From contig JACQPG010000126.1 in assembly GCA_016207665.1 (NCBI GenBank), positions 1 through 55,418 on the forward strand: a DNA stretch of 55,418 nucleotides, given 5' to 3'. The stretch is from Elusimicrobiota bacterium. GTDB lineage: Bacteria > Elusimicrobiota > Elusimicrobia > UBA1565 > UBA9628. The translations under genes were made by a program, and so were the position numbers. Positions 44,510 through 53,249 of the stretch are shown here, piece by piece. Numbering within the stretch: the stretch's first letter is position 1; every line of letters starts with the position of its first letter. Below the pieces are notes generated by a model that was not told where the DNA came from, did not search any database, and was given only the letters and a program-made list of their open reading frames with translations.

Positions 44510-45222
44510 TGTTTCATTCTCTTGATAAAAGTCTTGTTGTTGACGCTGAACATCACGCTCTCGCTGGAGATCTTGACGACCTTGGCCCCCGCGATCTTAT
44601 CCCCGGGGCCGACCATCTTGTCGTTGATGATGGCCCGGCGCCCGCGCGGGGTTTCGATGATCCCTTGAAGATCTATGTTCCGCTCCACCGACCTGGGTTT
44701 GTCGGAGGGGCGTGCCGGCCTTTGACGCCCGAGTCCCGCCTTGGCCTTCGCCCTTTGTATCGCGAGGAGATCATAAGGGGATAGGGTCGGATCCCGGCTC
44801 AATCGAGCCAGCTCTGGCTCGCCCGCGGCCGCCGGAGCGGCCGCCGGCGAAGAGCTGACGGCCGGCAACGGCTCCGGGGCGGCTGGATTCTTCTCGATCG
44901 CAACTTCCTCCGGGAGAGCAGCCTTAGGCGGTTCGGCGGAGAGCGAGGGCGAGGCCACGGCTTGGGCGAGGACGGGTGCGGGGCCGGCCGTATCCCTCCT
45001 CGCCGGCGCCTCGGCCGGCTCGACCAGAGGGTTGACGAATCTGCGCGCCTCGGGAGGCCTGGCGAAAATGCTCTCGCTGCGGGGCAACCTCTTGCGCACC
45101 TTGCGAGCCATCTGCCGACGCGCATCCTCGTTGAGCTGGCTCCACCATTGATAGGACATCCAGGCCGGGATAGCCAGAGAGGCCAGCAGTATCAGCCAGC
45201 CGGCGGAGCTACGGGCGCTCAT
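44506..45222 (-). CDS. pilP: PilP-like pilus alignment protein
   Basis: A 238-residue inner membrane protein. One transmembrane helix (about 8-25, GWLILLASLAIPAWMSYQW), a long proline/alanine-rich linker (about 60-165) and a C-terminal beta domain (RNIDLQGIIETPRGRRAIINDKMVGPGDKIAGAKVVKISSESVMF) with the PilP/GspC homology-region pattern. It links the PilMNO platform to the secretin PilQ. Typical PilP is a lipoprotein; here a helix anchor is predicted, more like GspC. The start overlaps the PilO stop, and the stop overlaps the PilQ start. Confidence 0.8.
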   Translation of the reverse strand: MSARSSAGWLILLASLAIPAWMSYQWWSQLNEDARRQMARKVRKRLPRSESIFARPPEARRFVNPLVEPAEAPARRDTAGPAPVLAQAVASPSLSAEPPKAALPEEVAIEKNPAAPEPLPAVSSSPAAAPAAAGEPELARLSRDPTLSPYDLLAIQRAKAKAGLGRQRPARPSDKPRSVERNIDLQGIIETPRGRRAIINDKMVGPGDKIAGAKVVKISSESVMFSVNNKTFIKRMKQ

Positions 45223-45806
45223 TGGTCCAGCCTCTTAAGAGGTATCATGGTCCCAACCTCGCAGATCACCGTATTCATGCCCGGAGCGTTCGTGTTCTTG
45301 TTCAAATCCACCGAAAGAATATGGGCCGCGGGCTGCAACCGTTCGATTCGTTGCAGCCAATTATAGAGTTGGTCGAATCGGAACGTGGCCGGGACCCGGA
45401 CCTTCTGTATCACCACGCCCGCCTGGACCAACTCCTCGGGAGGAAGTATTGAATCCGAAATCACTCCCTCGGCCTTGAGCGACTCCAATAGCCGCTGGGT
45501 CAGCCAGTTCGATCTCTCCTTGCCCGAGGGAGACTTCGCGTAGATTTCGGAGAGCCGGCCTCGCAGAGACTGATAGGTGTCGGCGAACTGCGAACGTTGG
45601 CGCGCCACCTTGATCTCGCCCTCGAGCCAAAAGCGCTTCTTGACCGGGATGGAGTAAATGAACGCATAGCAGAAATACACCACGGCCAGACCCAGCACCA
45701 GAGGCCTTGCGAAATATTTCAAACCCCGTTCCCTGAATGTCCTATTGGCTACCCGCCATTCCTGTTGGAGGGCTTCCAGCCGGCCCAGCGCGTCTTGGAG
45801 CGTCAT
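45219..45806 (-). CDS. pilO: PilO-like inner membrane pilus assembly protein
   Basis: A 195-residue protein. One transmembrane helix (about 33-52, ARPLVLGLAVVYFCYAFIYSI), a coiled-coil segment (FWLEGEIKVARQRSQFADTYQSLRGRL) and a ferredoxin-like fold at the end (VVIQKVRVPATFRFDQLYNWLQRIERL). This is the PilO/GspM layout. It pairs with the PilN part of the fusion to form the inner membrane alignment complex. Overlaps both neighbours by 4 nt. Confidence 0.85.
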   Translation of the reverse strand: MTLQDALGRLEALQQEWRVANRTFRERGLKYFARPLVLGLAVVYFCYAFIYSIPVKKRFWLEGEIKVARQRSQFADTYQSLRGRLSEIYAKSPSGKERSNWLTQRLLESLKAEGVISDSILPPEELVQAGVVIQKVRVPATFRFDQLYNWLQRIERLQPAAHILSVDLNKNTNAPGMNTVICEVGTMIPLKRLDQ

Positions 45807-47416
45807 CGTGGAGTCCTTCCAGAGAGCTCGAACGAGGTTCTTTGCTCCAGGGTCTGCGCTCGCAAGTCGGGGTCCATGTTGGCGATCTCTTGAATCGGGT
45901 TCTTATTGATCGTGATTTGGAGGTTATCGCGGAATATCTTGTTGAGACCCGGGGAGGAGGAGGCCCGATCCTTGAATTGAAGAGCTAGGTCCTGCTCTTG
46001 CGCCGTATTCTCCCCCGTGGCGCGGCCCTGAAGGTTGATCTCGAGAAGGTCTCCGCCTCCAAGGGGGCTGCGCACTGATATCTTGGTCAGCCACACCTTC
46101 TCAGGAAGAGCGGAGACGATCTCCCTGATCACATCGGTCGCCTTGTTCCGCGGCCGGTCCATGGGCTCGAGGACCTGAAGCTGGGCCTCCATCTCCCGAA
46201 TCATTTCCTCTATTTCCTTGGGGCCCTTCCCTGACAGGGCCGCCTCGATCTCGGCGGACTTCTGATAGCTATTAAGCTCGCGCACGTCCCATTGATATCT
46301 AACGGCCTTGTAAACGCCAAGCAGGGTGAACCAGAGGCCCAATAGGCCGCAGGCCAAGAGCATGTTCCGGGCGGTCCTGATCTCGTCCTCATTGACCCGT
46401 CCAACCTGCCCTAGATCGAGAGTCACGATTGATGGGACGGTATGCCTGAGGCTCGCTCCGATGGCGGCGAAGGAGGCCCAATCCCCGGTCGTCAGCTTGA
46501 GGGTCGCGCCCGGGTCGGAGATGGAGACCGGCAAACCCAATTCCTGGGAAATCGCCTCCTGCCAGCCCTTGAGATCCGCGCCCACGCCCGTGATGCGCAC
46601 TTGGCCAAGCTCTCCGTTGGACAGATGCTTTCGCGCGAAGGAAACGCAGCCCACGAGGTCGAGCTTTCTCAAATCGCTCACGGAACACTCGGGCCCCAGG
46701 AACACCTCCCGGAAAAATATCGGTATGCCGTGATCGGCGATCAATATGTGTATCTGGCCCTTCTCGAAATGCACATGTACATAGCTTTGGCCCAGAAGCT
46801 CAGGCTCCAAGACTCCCCTCAGGCGGACCGCGGAGCAGGCCGAGGCCTCGATACCGACAAGGTTCAATCCGAGCCGCTGCGCCAACTCGGAGATCGCGAG
46901 GGTGTTCCGCCTCTGTGAGACGCCGAAAAGGACGCCTAACGCCGCGCGCCCGCCCTCAAAGGTGATAGGAAAGACTTGATAGTCATGGCTTAGATTATCG
47001 AAAGGGATCGGGATGTATTTCTTGGCCTCCAGCGGAATGGCCATGCGCCAAAACTGTTTGTCGATGGCGGGCATGACGAAATAGCGGGTCAATCCCAGTT
47101 GCTGGGAGAGCGTCACCAGGACGTTCTTTGTGCTCCAGGAGCCCTGTCCTAAGGCCTGTTCTATGGCGCCCAATACCCGATCGGTATCCGAGAGAAAATC
47201 GGCGTTCAACGTCGCGGTGACGGGTCCGCTCGGGCGGGAGTCGGCTGGAATGGGAATCTTCACCAATTGCTTGCTGGTTGCCGTCCCGTCCGACTCGACG
47301 CGAGTCTCCGCCACGCATGCGAGCTCCGGGCTGAGATAAAGCCCAAGGCAGGATGATATCTTGGGGCCGCCCGTGCCGAACGACAGACGCTCGACCCACT
47401 CGTCCACCTTGATCAT
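45803..47416 (-). CDS. PilM-PilN fusion protein (GspL-like layout)
   Basis: A 537-residue fusion. Residues 1-330 are a PilM actin-like ATPase (CLGLYLSPELACVAETRVE, PAIDKQFWRMAIPLEAKKYIPIPFDNLSHDYQVF, VGIEASACSAVRL). SIVTLDLGQVGRVNEDE (about 329-345) takes the place of the short PilN N-terminus that PilM normally binds. A transmembrane helix (about 351-370, MLLACGLLGLWFTLLGVYKA) and a PilN periplasmic domain follow with coiled coil and ferredoxin-like part (VSALPEKVWLTKISVRSPLGG). The fusion makes the cytoplasmic platform one chain, as in type II secretion GspL. Confidence 0.9.
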   Translation of the reverse strand: MIKVDEWVERLSFGTGGPKISSCLGLYLSPELACVAETRVESDGTATSKQLVKIPIPADSRPSGPVTATLNADFLSDTDRVLGAIEQALGQGSWSTKNVLVTLSQQLGLTRYFVMPAIDKQFWRMAIPLEAKKYIPIPFDNLSHDYQVFPITFEGGRAALGVLFGVSQRRNTLAISELAQRLGLNLVGIEASACSAVRLRGVLEPELLGQSYVHVHFEKGQIHILIADHGIPIFFREVFLGPECSVSDLRKLDLVGCVSFARKHLSNGELGQVRITGVGADLKGWQEAISQELGLPVSISDPGATLKLTTGDWASFAAIGASLRHTVPSIVTLDLGQVGRVNEDEIRTARNMLLACGLLGLWFTLLGVYKAVRYQWDVRELNSYQKSAEIEAALSGKGPKEIEEMIREMEAQLQVLEPMDRPRNKATDVIREIVSALPEKVWLTKISVRSPLGGGDLLEINLQGRATGENTAQEQDLALQFKDRASSSPGLNKIFRDNLQITINKNPIQEIANMDPDLRAQTLEQRTSFELSGRTPR

Positions 47417-49395
47417 TGAGCCGCTCCGCCGAACCTGACCTGAACCCGGTATTCGGACTGGGCCGTGACCTGGGAACTGATCCTGACACGCTTCGGCTCG
47501 ACCCGGTACTTGTTGATCAGCAAACCAGCGACCATTTGGGCCCGCTGCTCGGCCAGGGCGCCGGCCTCGGGCTCGTTTTCCTGGGCGAATCCGATCAGAT
47601 TCAGGCCCTCCGCGGCATCCCGTCCGGCCCTTTCGGCGATCTGGGAGAGTGTGCCATCGGCGTCCTCAGACAACTGGAAGGTATCCTTCTTAAAAGCCAA
47701 GTCGTAGGCATTGCGCGATTGAGGCATAGGAGCCGGCGCTTTCGGCCTGATCCTGGGTTTGGCAGGGACCGCCGGAGGAGACGCCGCCTGACGCCTGGGT
47801 GTGGACGCGGGCTGGGAGCGCACCAAGGAGGAGGCGCTTCTGCGCTCCCCTTCCAAGGCGCCCGGGGGAGCGCCGATAGCCGGGATTCTCGTGGAGCGCT
47901 CCCCGGCTCGGGACAATTCTCCCGCGGAGTCCAAGTCATCGTCGGAGGGCAAGAGCTGTATCCAGCGATGCAGGCGTCTCTCGCGACCCTTAAGATCCCG
48001 CGCGCTCAACACGCACTCGTAGCGTCCAGGAGGCAGGGCGGGACCGAAATATCCCTTGCGTCCGTTCCAGTAGATCTGGTGGAAGGCGGGTCCTTCCCCC
48101 CGTTCGGTCTGAAGGGGAGCCAGCTCGCTTGAGTAGTCGGGGGAGCTGGGCGCCAAGAGCTGGAAGCTCCACGAGGCTATTCCCGCGGGGATGTCTTGTA
48201 CCGATATCTCGATGATCGAGCCTTCTTGACCGTTGGGTTGGAAGCTTCCCGGAAACACTCCCAAGGAAATGGGAGGACCGGACTCATCGCCCAGGCTCTC
48301 CTTGGCGAGGTTCATGCGCTGGTTCTGCACGAAGACGACGATGATGCCCCGGAAGTTCTGCAGAGCTTTGGGAAGCTCGCCGGCGCCGCTGACAAGATTC
48401 ACCTTGGCTCGCACGGGCGAAATGCCCATGCTATAAAGATGCGACGACACTCCGGCCGCTCTCTTCATGTCGATGATCTTCGCTTCCCCGAAGGGAGCTC
48501 CCTCCGGGAATATTTCAACCTGGGCGCGACCCAGGCTAAAGACCAATTTGCCCAGCGCGTTAAGAACCGGGGAAGCATCCCTGCGAAAGGCCGCTCCCGA
48601 TTGGAACAGACGGGAGGAGGCTATCGACAGGCCCTGCGGCAGGCCGTCCTTGCCCAGGACCATGCGCACGCCCTCGAAACGGCGCAGTTCCGCGACGGCG
48701 GCCGCGCTCATGTTCTTGAGCCGGTCCTTGATCTCTCTTTTCGCCTCCTCGGGACCTCGGGCGGGCTTGTCTGGAGCCTCCGGCTTGCCCCCCAAAAAGC
48801 CGAACGGCTGGCGTCTCGTCTCGCCGCGCGAAATCGAGCCGGCGGGAGGCTGAAGATCGTCTACGAAGGCGCTGGAGCCCTGGGATTCCTCCCGGGCCCG
48901 TCGCGGCTCGCGAATCGGCTCTACGAGGATAGGAGAGACCGGTGGCGGGGTTCTTCGGGCCACCTGCGGCTGTTTTGCCGGCTCAGGCTCGGGCGGAGGC
49001 GGTTCCGGAGGCCGATCGATCACCAGAGCCTCGACGGCATCGCTCCGGCTCGGCTCGGGCTCGGCTTCGGGCGGGCGCCGGACCGGCCGTCTCACGGGTC
49101 CCTCCAACACCGCGCCCCCTGAACGCATCCCTCGGGGACCGGGAAGGCTTTCCCCCGTGCTCATGCGATGCGTGATAAGATTCATGTACTCATTGGCCAT
49201 GGCCCGCTCGCCGGGCGCTCCGGAAGTCAATATCTCCATGAACCGGTCCATGGCGTTGAGATCGTCGCCCTTTTCATAGTCGCGAATCGCCATGCGCATC
49301 TGCCGGCTCAAGGCCTCGTCCCGCGCGGCCGAAATGGCGCTGAGGCCGCCTAGGGCCAAGAGGGGCAAAAGAAACAGCCTCGCTAAAATAGGCAT
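47413..49395 (-). CDS. OmpA-family outer membrane/peptidoglycan-anchoring protein at head of pilus operon
   Basis: A 660-residue exported protein. Signal peptide about 1-24 (MPILARLFLLPLLALGGLSAISA). A helical TPR-like start (RMAIRDYEKGDDLNAMDRFMEIL) is followed by a proline-rich spacer to about 220. Two OmpA-like regions are visible: LFQSGAAFRRDASPVLNALGKLVFSLGRAQVEIFPEG (about 270-310) and the C-terminal LIGFAQENEPEAGALAEQRAQMVAGLLINKY (about 590-625). A middle Ig-like part (SWSFQLLAPSS, FGPALPPGRYECVLSA) lies between them. It probably binds peptidoglycan and holds the pilus machine. It overlaps the PilM-PilN gene by 4 nt. Confidence 0.75.
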   Translation of the reverse strand: MPILARLFLLPLLALGGLSAISAARDEALSRQMRMAIRDYEKGDDLNAMDRFMEILTSGAPGERAMANEYMNLITHRMSTGESLPGPRGMRSGGAVLEGPVRRPVRRPPEAEPEPSRSDAVEALVIDRPPEPPPPEPEPAKQPQVARRTPPPVSPILVEPIREPRRAREESQGSSAFVDDLQPPAGSISRGETRRQPFGFLGGKPEAPDKPARGPEEAKREIKDRLKNMSAAAVAELRRFEGVRMVLGKDGLPQGLSIASSRLFQSGAAFRRDASPVLNALGKLVFSLGRAQVEIFPEGAPFGEAKIIDMKRAAGVSSHLYSMGISPVRAKVNLVSGAGELPKALQNFRGIIVVFVQNQRMNLAKESLGDESGPPISLGVFPGSFQPNGQEGSIIEISVQDIPAGIASWSFQLLAPSSPDYSSELAPLQTERGEGPAFHQIYWNGRKGYFGPALPPGRYECVLSARDLKGRERRLHRWIQLLPSDDDLDSAGELSRAGERSTRIPAIGAPPGALEGERRSASSLVRSQPASTPRRQAASPPAVPAKPRIRPKAPAPMPQSRNAYDLAFKKDTFQLSEDADGTLSQIAERAGRDAAEGLNLIGFAQENEPEAGALAEQRAQMVAGLLINKYRVEPKRVRISSQVTAQSEYRVQVRFGGAAQ

Positions 49396-49489
49396 TCAGG
49401 GCTCTATTTTCTAATAGGCTCCATGGAAAAGACTAAGCCAAGAATGGCCAGAATTCATTACTGAATTATTACGGAAGGATAGTGAAACT

Positions 49490-49778
49490 CCGCCGGCGCG
49501 AGGCCGGCGGCATCTCAAAACTTAAACGGCAGTTGTTTGGGTCCCTCCTCGTGGGACCGTTGATGCTGAATATATTTACGGATTATGTCTGAGGTCACCT
49601 TATCGCCGGCGCCGCGCACGAAATACCCACTACTCCACAGTGGACCACCCCATAACAAGATGGTATTTCAGTTCATATACGGCATGGCTCGTATGTCTAT
49701 ATCCCACGCCCCATAATCTACCAGTTTACTCTTCGTGCCTACAGAACGGCGTCTCCTCCGCAGCCACAAGGGCTGCGG
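49490..49778 (-). mobile_element. IS200/IS605-type element with internal deletion
   Basis: A remnant with both subterminal hairpins and a deleted tnpA between them. CCGCCGGC (49490-49497) and GCCGGCGG (49503-49510) form an 8-bp stem with a 5-nt loop beyond the tnpA stop. CCGCAGCC (49758-49765) and GGCTGCGG (49771-49778) form an equal 8-bp, 5-nt-loop hairpin before its start. Such paired hairpins are the recognition sites of single-strand Y1 transposases. Exact ends are not defined. Confidence 0.7.
49515..49707 (-). pseudogene. IS200-family transposase TnpA remnant, internal deletion
   Basis: On the minus strand, GTG 49707 begins VGYRHTSHAVYELKYHLV, a typical TnpA N-terminus. After about 49654 the frame changes, and LWSSGYFVRGAGDKVTSD followed by IIRKYIQHQ (the helix expected to carry the catalytic Tyr) leads to a stop at 49517-49515. 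About 80 residues between YHLV and LWSSGYFV, including the HUH metal motif, are missing. The product would be inactive. Confidence 0.75.
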
Positions 49779-49814
49779 TATCCGACAGAGGAGTCAACAA
49801 AGGAGACGGTTTCT

Positions 49815-49841
49815 TTGACATTCGTGAAAACCTGTTATACT
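49815..49841 (+). promoter_or_regulatory. Promoter of fibre-like protein gene, leaderless spacing
   Basis: TTGACA (49815-49820), 15 nt spacer, then TATACT (49836-49841) with an extended TG at 49833-49834. The -10 ends 6 nt before ATG 49848. The transcript should begin at the start codon. Confidence 0.6.
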
Positions 49842-49847
49842 AGCCTT

Positions 49848-50555
49848 ATGCGGGGGATGATAAACATCCAGTTCAAGCTCCGTCTCAGCCAAGGACCTTT
49901 GACGGCCCTGGTTTTAGCCGTCTGCGCCGAGCCTCTCCAATCGGAAAACGTCCGTCTTTCGACCTATTACCCCGCTCCTTCCGGGGTTTACCTGCAAATG
50001 CTCACCACGGGAAGGACCATCTTGGCGCGCGATGCTGGAGACGTCGGAATCGGCACGGATTCGCCCTCGGCCAAGCTCGATGTGGCGGGACTCTTACGCG
50101 TCGGCCGCTACTCGGCCGATCCTCCCACGGCTTCGGCGGGCTCCATCTATTACAACACCGCCACGGACCGCTTTCGGGCCTATCACTCCGATGGCTGGAG
50201 GGATCTGGGGTCCAGCGTCCAAGTCTGGGATTCAGGCTGCTTTCCCCTCTCCCAAGCATCGTTCCGCACTTTCAACCACGACCTTGGCGGCATGCCAAGG
50301 ATCGTGACACTCTTGGGCTCGCGCAGCCCGGATTGCTCCGATGCAGGTCTGCTCCAATACATCGACAGCAACGGCTTAGGCAGCTATGGCTCAGCGCTTT
50401 ATCCGATCACGTCTACCCAGGTCACCATCCACACGTCCGAGGCCAGCGGCGCATCGACTCCCTTGCCGCTGTTCTGTTCGCATGACTTTGCCGGCTGCAG
50501 CAACAACGACAATCTAGGTCGGGCCACGTACGCCAGAATCATCCTGCACCGGTAA
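49848..50555 (+). CDS. Secreted fibre-like protein, YYPAPSGVY/VGIGT family
   Basis: A 235-residue protein with a signal-peptide-like start (about 1-31, ...GPLTALVLAVCAEPLQ), then SENVRLSTYYPAPSGVY, TTGRTILARDAGDVGIGT and SAKLDVAGLLRVG. The stalk part ends in SAGSIYYNTATDRFRAYHSDGWRDL, a trimeric-fibre-like repeat. The C-terminal domain starts with VWDSGCFPLSQASFRTFNHDLGGMPRIVTLLGS and has four cysteines (DSGCF, PDCSD, FCSHDFAGC), similar in layout to fibre heads with an HxLGxxP motif. It is related to the truncated gene at 223-525. ATG 49857 is an alternative. Surface location inferred. Confidence 0.7.
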   Translation: MRGMINIQFKLRLSQGPLTALVLAVCAEPLQSENVRLSTYYPAPSGVYLQMLTTGRTILARDAGDVGIGTDSPSAKLDVAGLLRVGRYSADPPTASAGSIYYNTATDRFRAYHSDGWRDLGSSVQVWDSGCFPLSQASFRTFNHDLGGMPRIVTLLGSRSPDCSDAGLLQYIDSNGLGSYGSALYPITSTQVTIHTSEASGASTPLPLFCSHDFAGCSNNDNLGRATYARIILHR

Positions 50556-50558
50556 CGT

Positions 50559-53096
50559 TCAGCGGCCCATCGCGCGCAACCTTTCGGCCGCGCGCGCGTT
50601 GTTCGGGTCTATCCAGAGGGCGGCCGCAAATTCCCGGGAGGCCTCGGGCAATCGGCCTAACGCGAAAAGAGTCTCTCCCAGATTGATTCGCGCCGAAAGG
50701 TGATTGGGCTCGCGCTGCAGGACCCACTCCAGGTCACGGCGAGCGTCCTCGGCTCTGCCACGAGCCAGCAGCAATATCCCTCGATAGAAGCGGGCGCGGC
50801 TGGATTCACCCAAAGCCTCAACCACCTTATCGGCCTTGGCCAGCGCGGCGGGAGAGTAGTCCGCCTTCTGCAGACTCGCCTCCACCTCCCGGAGCCTTTC
50901 GACCGCCAGCAATACCGGAGGCTTGGGACGGCCCGACTGCCGCCAGATCGCCCTCAAATTTCGCTCGGCCAATTCCAACCCCGGATCCAAAGACAAGGCG
51001 CGGGCATACGCCTGCTCGGCCTCGGGATAGCGGAGAAAAAGGCTATGCAAATAGCCGAGGTTGTTCCAATGGGCCGGATTGGCCGGAAAAATCCGAATGG
51101 CGCGAGCCAGCAAGTCCAAGGCCGTTCCGCCGTAGCGCTTAGGGTCCTTAAAATATAAGCCGGCCAGGGATTGATAAATCTCCGGCGCGAGCGGATTAAG
51201 CGCCGCGGCGGTCCGGAAGTAATCTATGGCCCGCTCCCCCTGGCCCAGATGAGCGCTCTTGATGATCCCGATGTTGTAAAAGATCTCATCGTAACCGGCG
51301 TTCGCCCTTAAGGCGTTATGATAGCCGGAATCCGCCTCCGGGAAACGCTCAGCCCTGGCATAGGCGTTTGCCAGCTCATAGAGCGCGTTGACCTCCGGCG
51401 GTCCCCAGGAGCGGGAAAGCTCGAGGTGGCGTATCGCCGTCGCGATTTGGTTCTGCCGCAATAGCTTGAAACCGGCGAAATAGTGGACTTCCCGGTTCCA
51501 CGTCTTGAACCAAAACAGCGAGGAGGCGGCAGACAATAATAAGCCCAAGAGAGCCGTGGGAAGCGCCAATTTCCCCGCAATCCAGCGCCGTTCCTGCGAT
51601 CCCCCCGCGCACGCTGTCCCGGCGAACCACCAAAATATGAAAGCGGGCACCGCGAAGTGAAGGGAAACGTTGAGGAGGTTGTCCACCAGCATGCCAAAAA
51701 CGCCGCAAGCCGCCGCCCAGCTCGAGCCGTGGCCAGCTCCCGTCGCCCGGCTCTGGGACCATAGCGAACGGAAAAAGCAGGTCCAAAGCCAGATGAATAC
51801 GCCGGTTCCCAATATACCGGTCTGCGCCCAGACCTCCAGGATCTCATTATGAGAATTGTTGGCATGGGTTCGCATGGTCCGCCAAATGGGATAAGCGTCG
51901 AGAAGGGGTCCCTGATAAAAAGGGTAGAAGAGCTCGAAAAGACCGAACCCCTTGCCGGTCAAGGGATTCTCGGAGCCCATCAACCAGGCGCACGCCCATA
52001 TCAGAAGCCGCTGATACCAAGGAGAGTAACCCATCTCCGGCTTGAAGATATAGGACAGCTCCTGGAGCCGACCCAGGGTGCTCGGGGTGTAACCACTGGC
52101 GACCGAGCTTTCTGGCCAGAGCACGAACATCAACAGCGCCGTGATCGCCAGAGTCCCATTCGGCCTAGGGGACTTCCACAAAAGCCTGCGGAACTCGGGC
52201 CAGAGCATCAAGCCGCCCAAACCGGCGGCCGCCCCCACCCAGGAAGAGCGCGTCATGCTGCACAAGAGCGCGGCCTCGATCGCCAGCACTAGCGTCCCGT
52301 AAGCGGCCCGGCGCGTCCCCTCCGAACGAACGAAGCTCCACAAGGCCAAGGGCAAGAGCACCACGTTAAAGGAGGACATGAAATTGGGATTCCCGAAAGT
52401 CGATACCGAGCGTCCTCCGTAGGGATTAAGCGCGTACGGCCAGATCAGCTCGATATTGAAGTATTGGAGCACTCCATAAACCGAGGCTAGGAAGGCGGCG
52501 GCCATGGCCAGATGAAGATACTCGGACATCTCCCCTCTTCGGCACAGCCAAAATGCCGCGGCTAGGCCTGCTCCCCAAACAAGGGCGCCATAGCCGTCCC
52601 ACATCAAGCCCGGAATATCGCCGGCGGCGGCGGCCGGCGCTCTCATCTGAGGGAAAACCGCCCACGCCAAGCCCCAACAAATGACGAAGGCCAGCCAGGG
52701 CCAGAGAATCGGCTCGGATTCTTGGCCCGCGCGGCACCCGATAATCACCGCCAGATAGAAAGGAATGACGCAATTGATCAGGAGAAATGCGCCTCGAAGC
52801 AGGCCCTCATTAAGCATGGCGGGGCGGAAAAACGGCTGATGTCCCCCATAGGCCCAAAGCCAGCTTAAAGCGCAGACCCCGATCCAAGCCAGCAGCGGCG
52901 CATCGAGGGCCGTCCTCGGCAAACGAATCTCTCCCGTTTTCACCGAGGGCAGCAGCCAGAGAACCGCCATCCCAAGCAGCGCCAGGTTGAGCAAGCATAT
53001 TTGAGTGACGTAGGGATTGCGTGTCAGATTGGTGAAAAAGAGAAGGGGACACAGAAAGAATACCAGCACCAAGAGAATTCTCTTTAGAGGCTCCAT
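50559..53096 (-). CDS. O-antigen ligase-like membrane protein with C-terminal TPR domain
   Basis: An 845-residue membrane protein. About residues 5-500 hold eleven or more hydrophobic segments, with the Wzy_C/O-antigen ligase region around NPNFMSSFNVVLLPLALWSF and the loop RTHANNSHNEILEVWAQTGILG, whose HNEILE is the family motif. From about residue 540 to the end are TPR units (ALYELANAYARAERFPEADSGYHNALRAN, EIYQSLAGLYFKDP, HWNNLGYLHSLFLRYPEAEQAYARAL, ARINLGETLFALGRLPEASREF). It may join a glycan to lipid A core or act as O-linked transferase. A TATGAT lies 8 nt before ATG 53096. Confidence 0.85.
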   Translation of the reverse strand: MEPLKRILLVLVFFLCPLLFFTNLTRNPYVTQICLLNLALLGMAVLWLLPSVKTGEIRLPRTALDAPLLAWIGVCALSWLWAYGGHQPFFRPAMLNEGLLRGAFLLINCVIPFYLAVIIGCRAGQESEPILWPWLAFVICWGLAWAVFPQMRAPAAAAGDIPGLMWDGYGALVWGAGLAAAFWLCRRGEMSEYLHLAMAAAFLASVYGVLQYFNIELIWPYALNPYGGRSVSTFGNPNFMSSFNVVLLPLALWSFVRSEGTRRAAYGTLVLAIEAALLCSMTRSSWVGAAAGLGGLMLWPEFRRLLWKSPRPNGTLAITALLMFVLWPESSVASGYTPSTLGRLQELSYIFKPEMGYSPWYQRLLIWACAWLMGSENPLTGKGFGLFELFYPFYQGPLLDAYPIWRTMRTHANNSHNEILEVWAQTGILGTGVFIWLWTCFFRSLWSQSRATGAGHGSSWAAACGVFGMLVDNLLNVSLHFAVPAFIFWWFAGTACAGGSQERRWIAGKLALPTALLGLLLSAASSLFWFKTWNREVHYFAGFKLLRQNQIATAIRHLELSRSWGPPEVNALYELANAYARAERFPEADSGYHNALRANAGYDEIFYNIGIIKSAHLGQGERAIDYFRTAAALNPLAPEIYQSLAGLYFKDPKRYGGTALDLLARAIRIFPANPAHWNNLGYLHSLFLRYPEAEQAYARALSLDPGLELAERNLRAIWRQSGRPKPPVLLAVERLREVEASLQKADYSPAALAKADKVVEALGESSRARFYRGILLLARGRAEDARRDLEWVLQREPNHLSARINLGETLFALGRLPEASREFAAALWIDPNNARAAERLRAMGR

Positions 53097-53104
53097 GACC
53101 CGTC

Positions 53105-53134
53105 ATCATATAAGAATTAGGCCTCCTGGGCCAA
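53105..53134 (-). promoter_or_regulatory. Promoter of the O-antigen ligase-like gene, leaderless spacing
   Basis: Minus strand TTGGCC (53134-53129), 18 nt spacer, TATGAT (53110-53105). The -10 ends 8 nt before ATG 53096. Confidence 0.4.
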
Positions 53135-53202
53135 CGGCGGGCGTCACATCATCGTCATAAAATTTTGACGGAGCATTAATAGTCGGTGCTTCAAGCGCTA
53201 CA

Positions 53203-53208
53203 TATAAT
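53203..53208 (+). promoter_or_regulatory. -10 box of the HAMP-array kinase gene
   Basis: TATAAT ends 41 nt before ATG 53250, giving a leader of about 35 nt with GGAGAACGGAA just before the start codon. A clear -35 at normal spacing is not seen. This gene thus has a normal leader, unlike several others here. Confidence 0.4.
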
Positions 53209-53249
53209 CTCTCCCTGTTATCGTCAAAAGGGCTGGCCGGAGAACGGAA

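Noticed and set aside
49640-49843. Plus-strand small ORF between the pilus operon and the fibre-like gene
   Set aside because: It is antisense to the deleted IS200 tnpA remnant and has no signal of its own.
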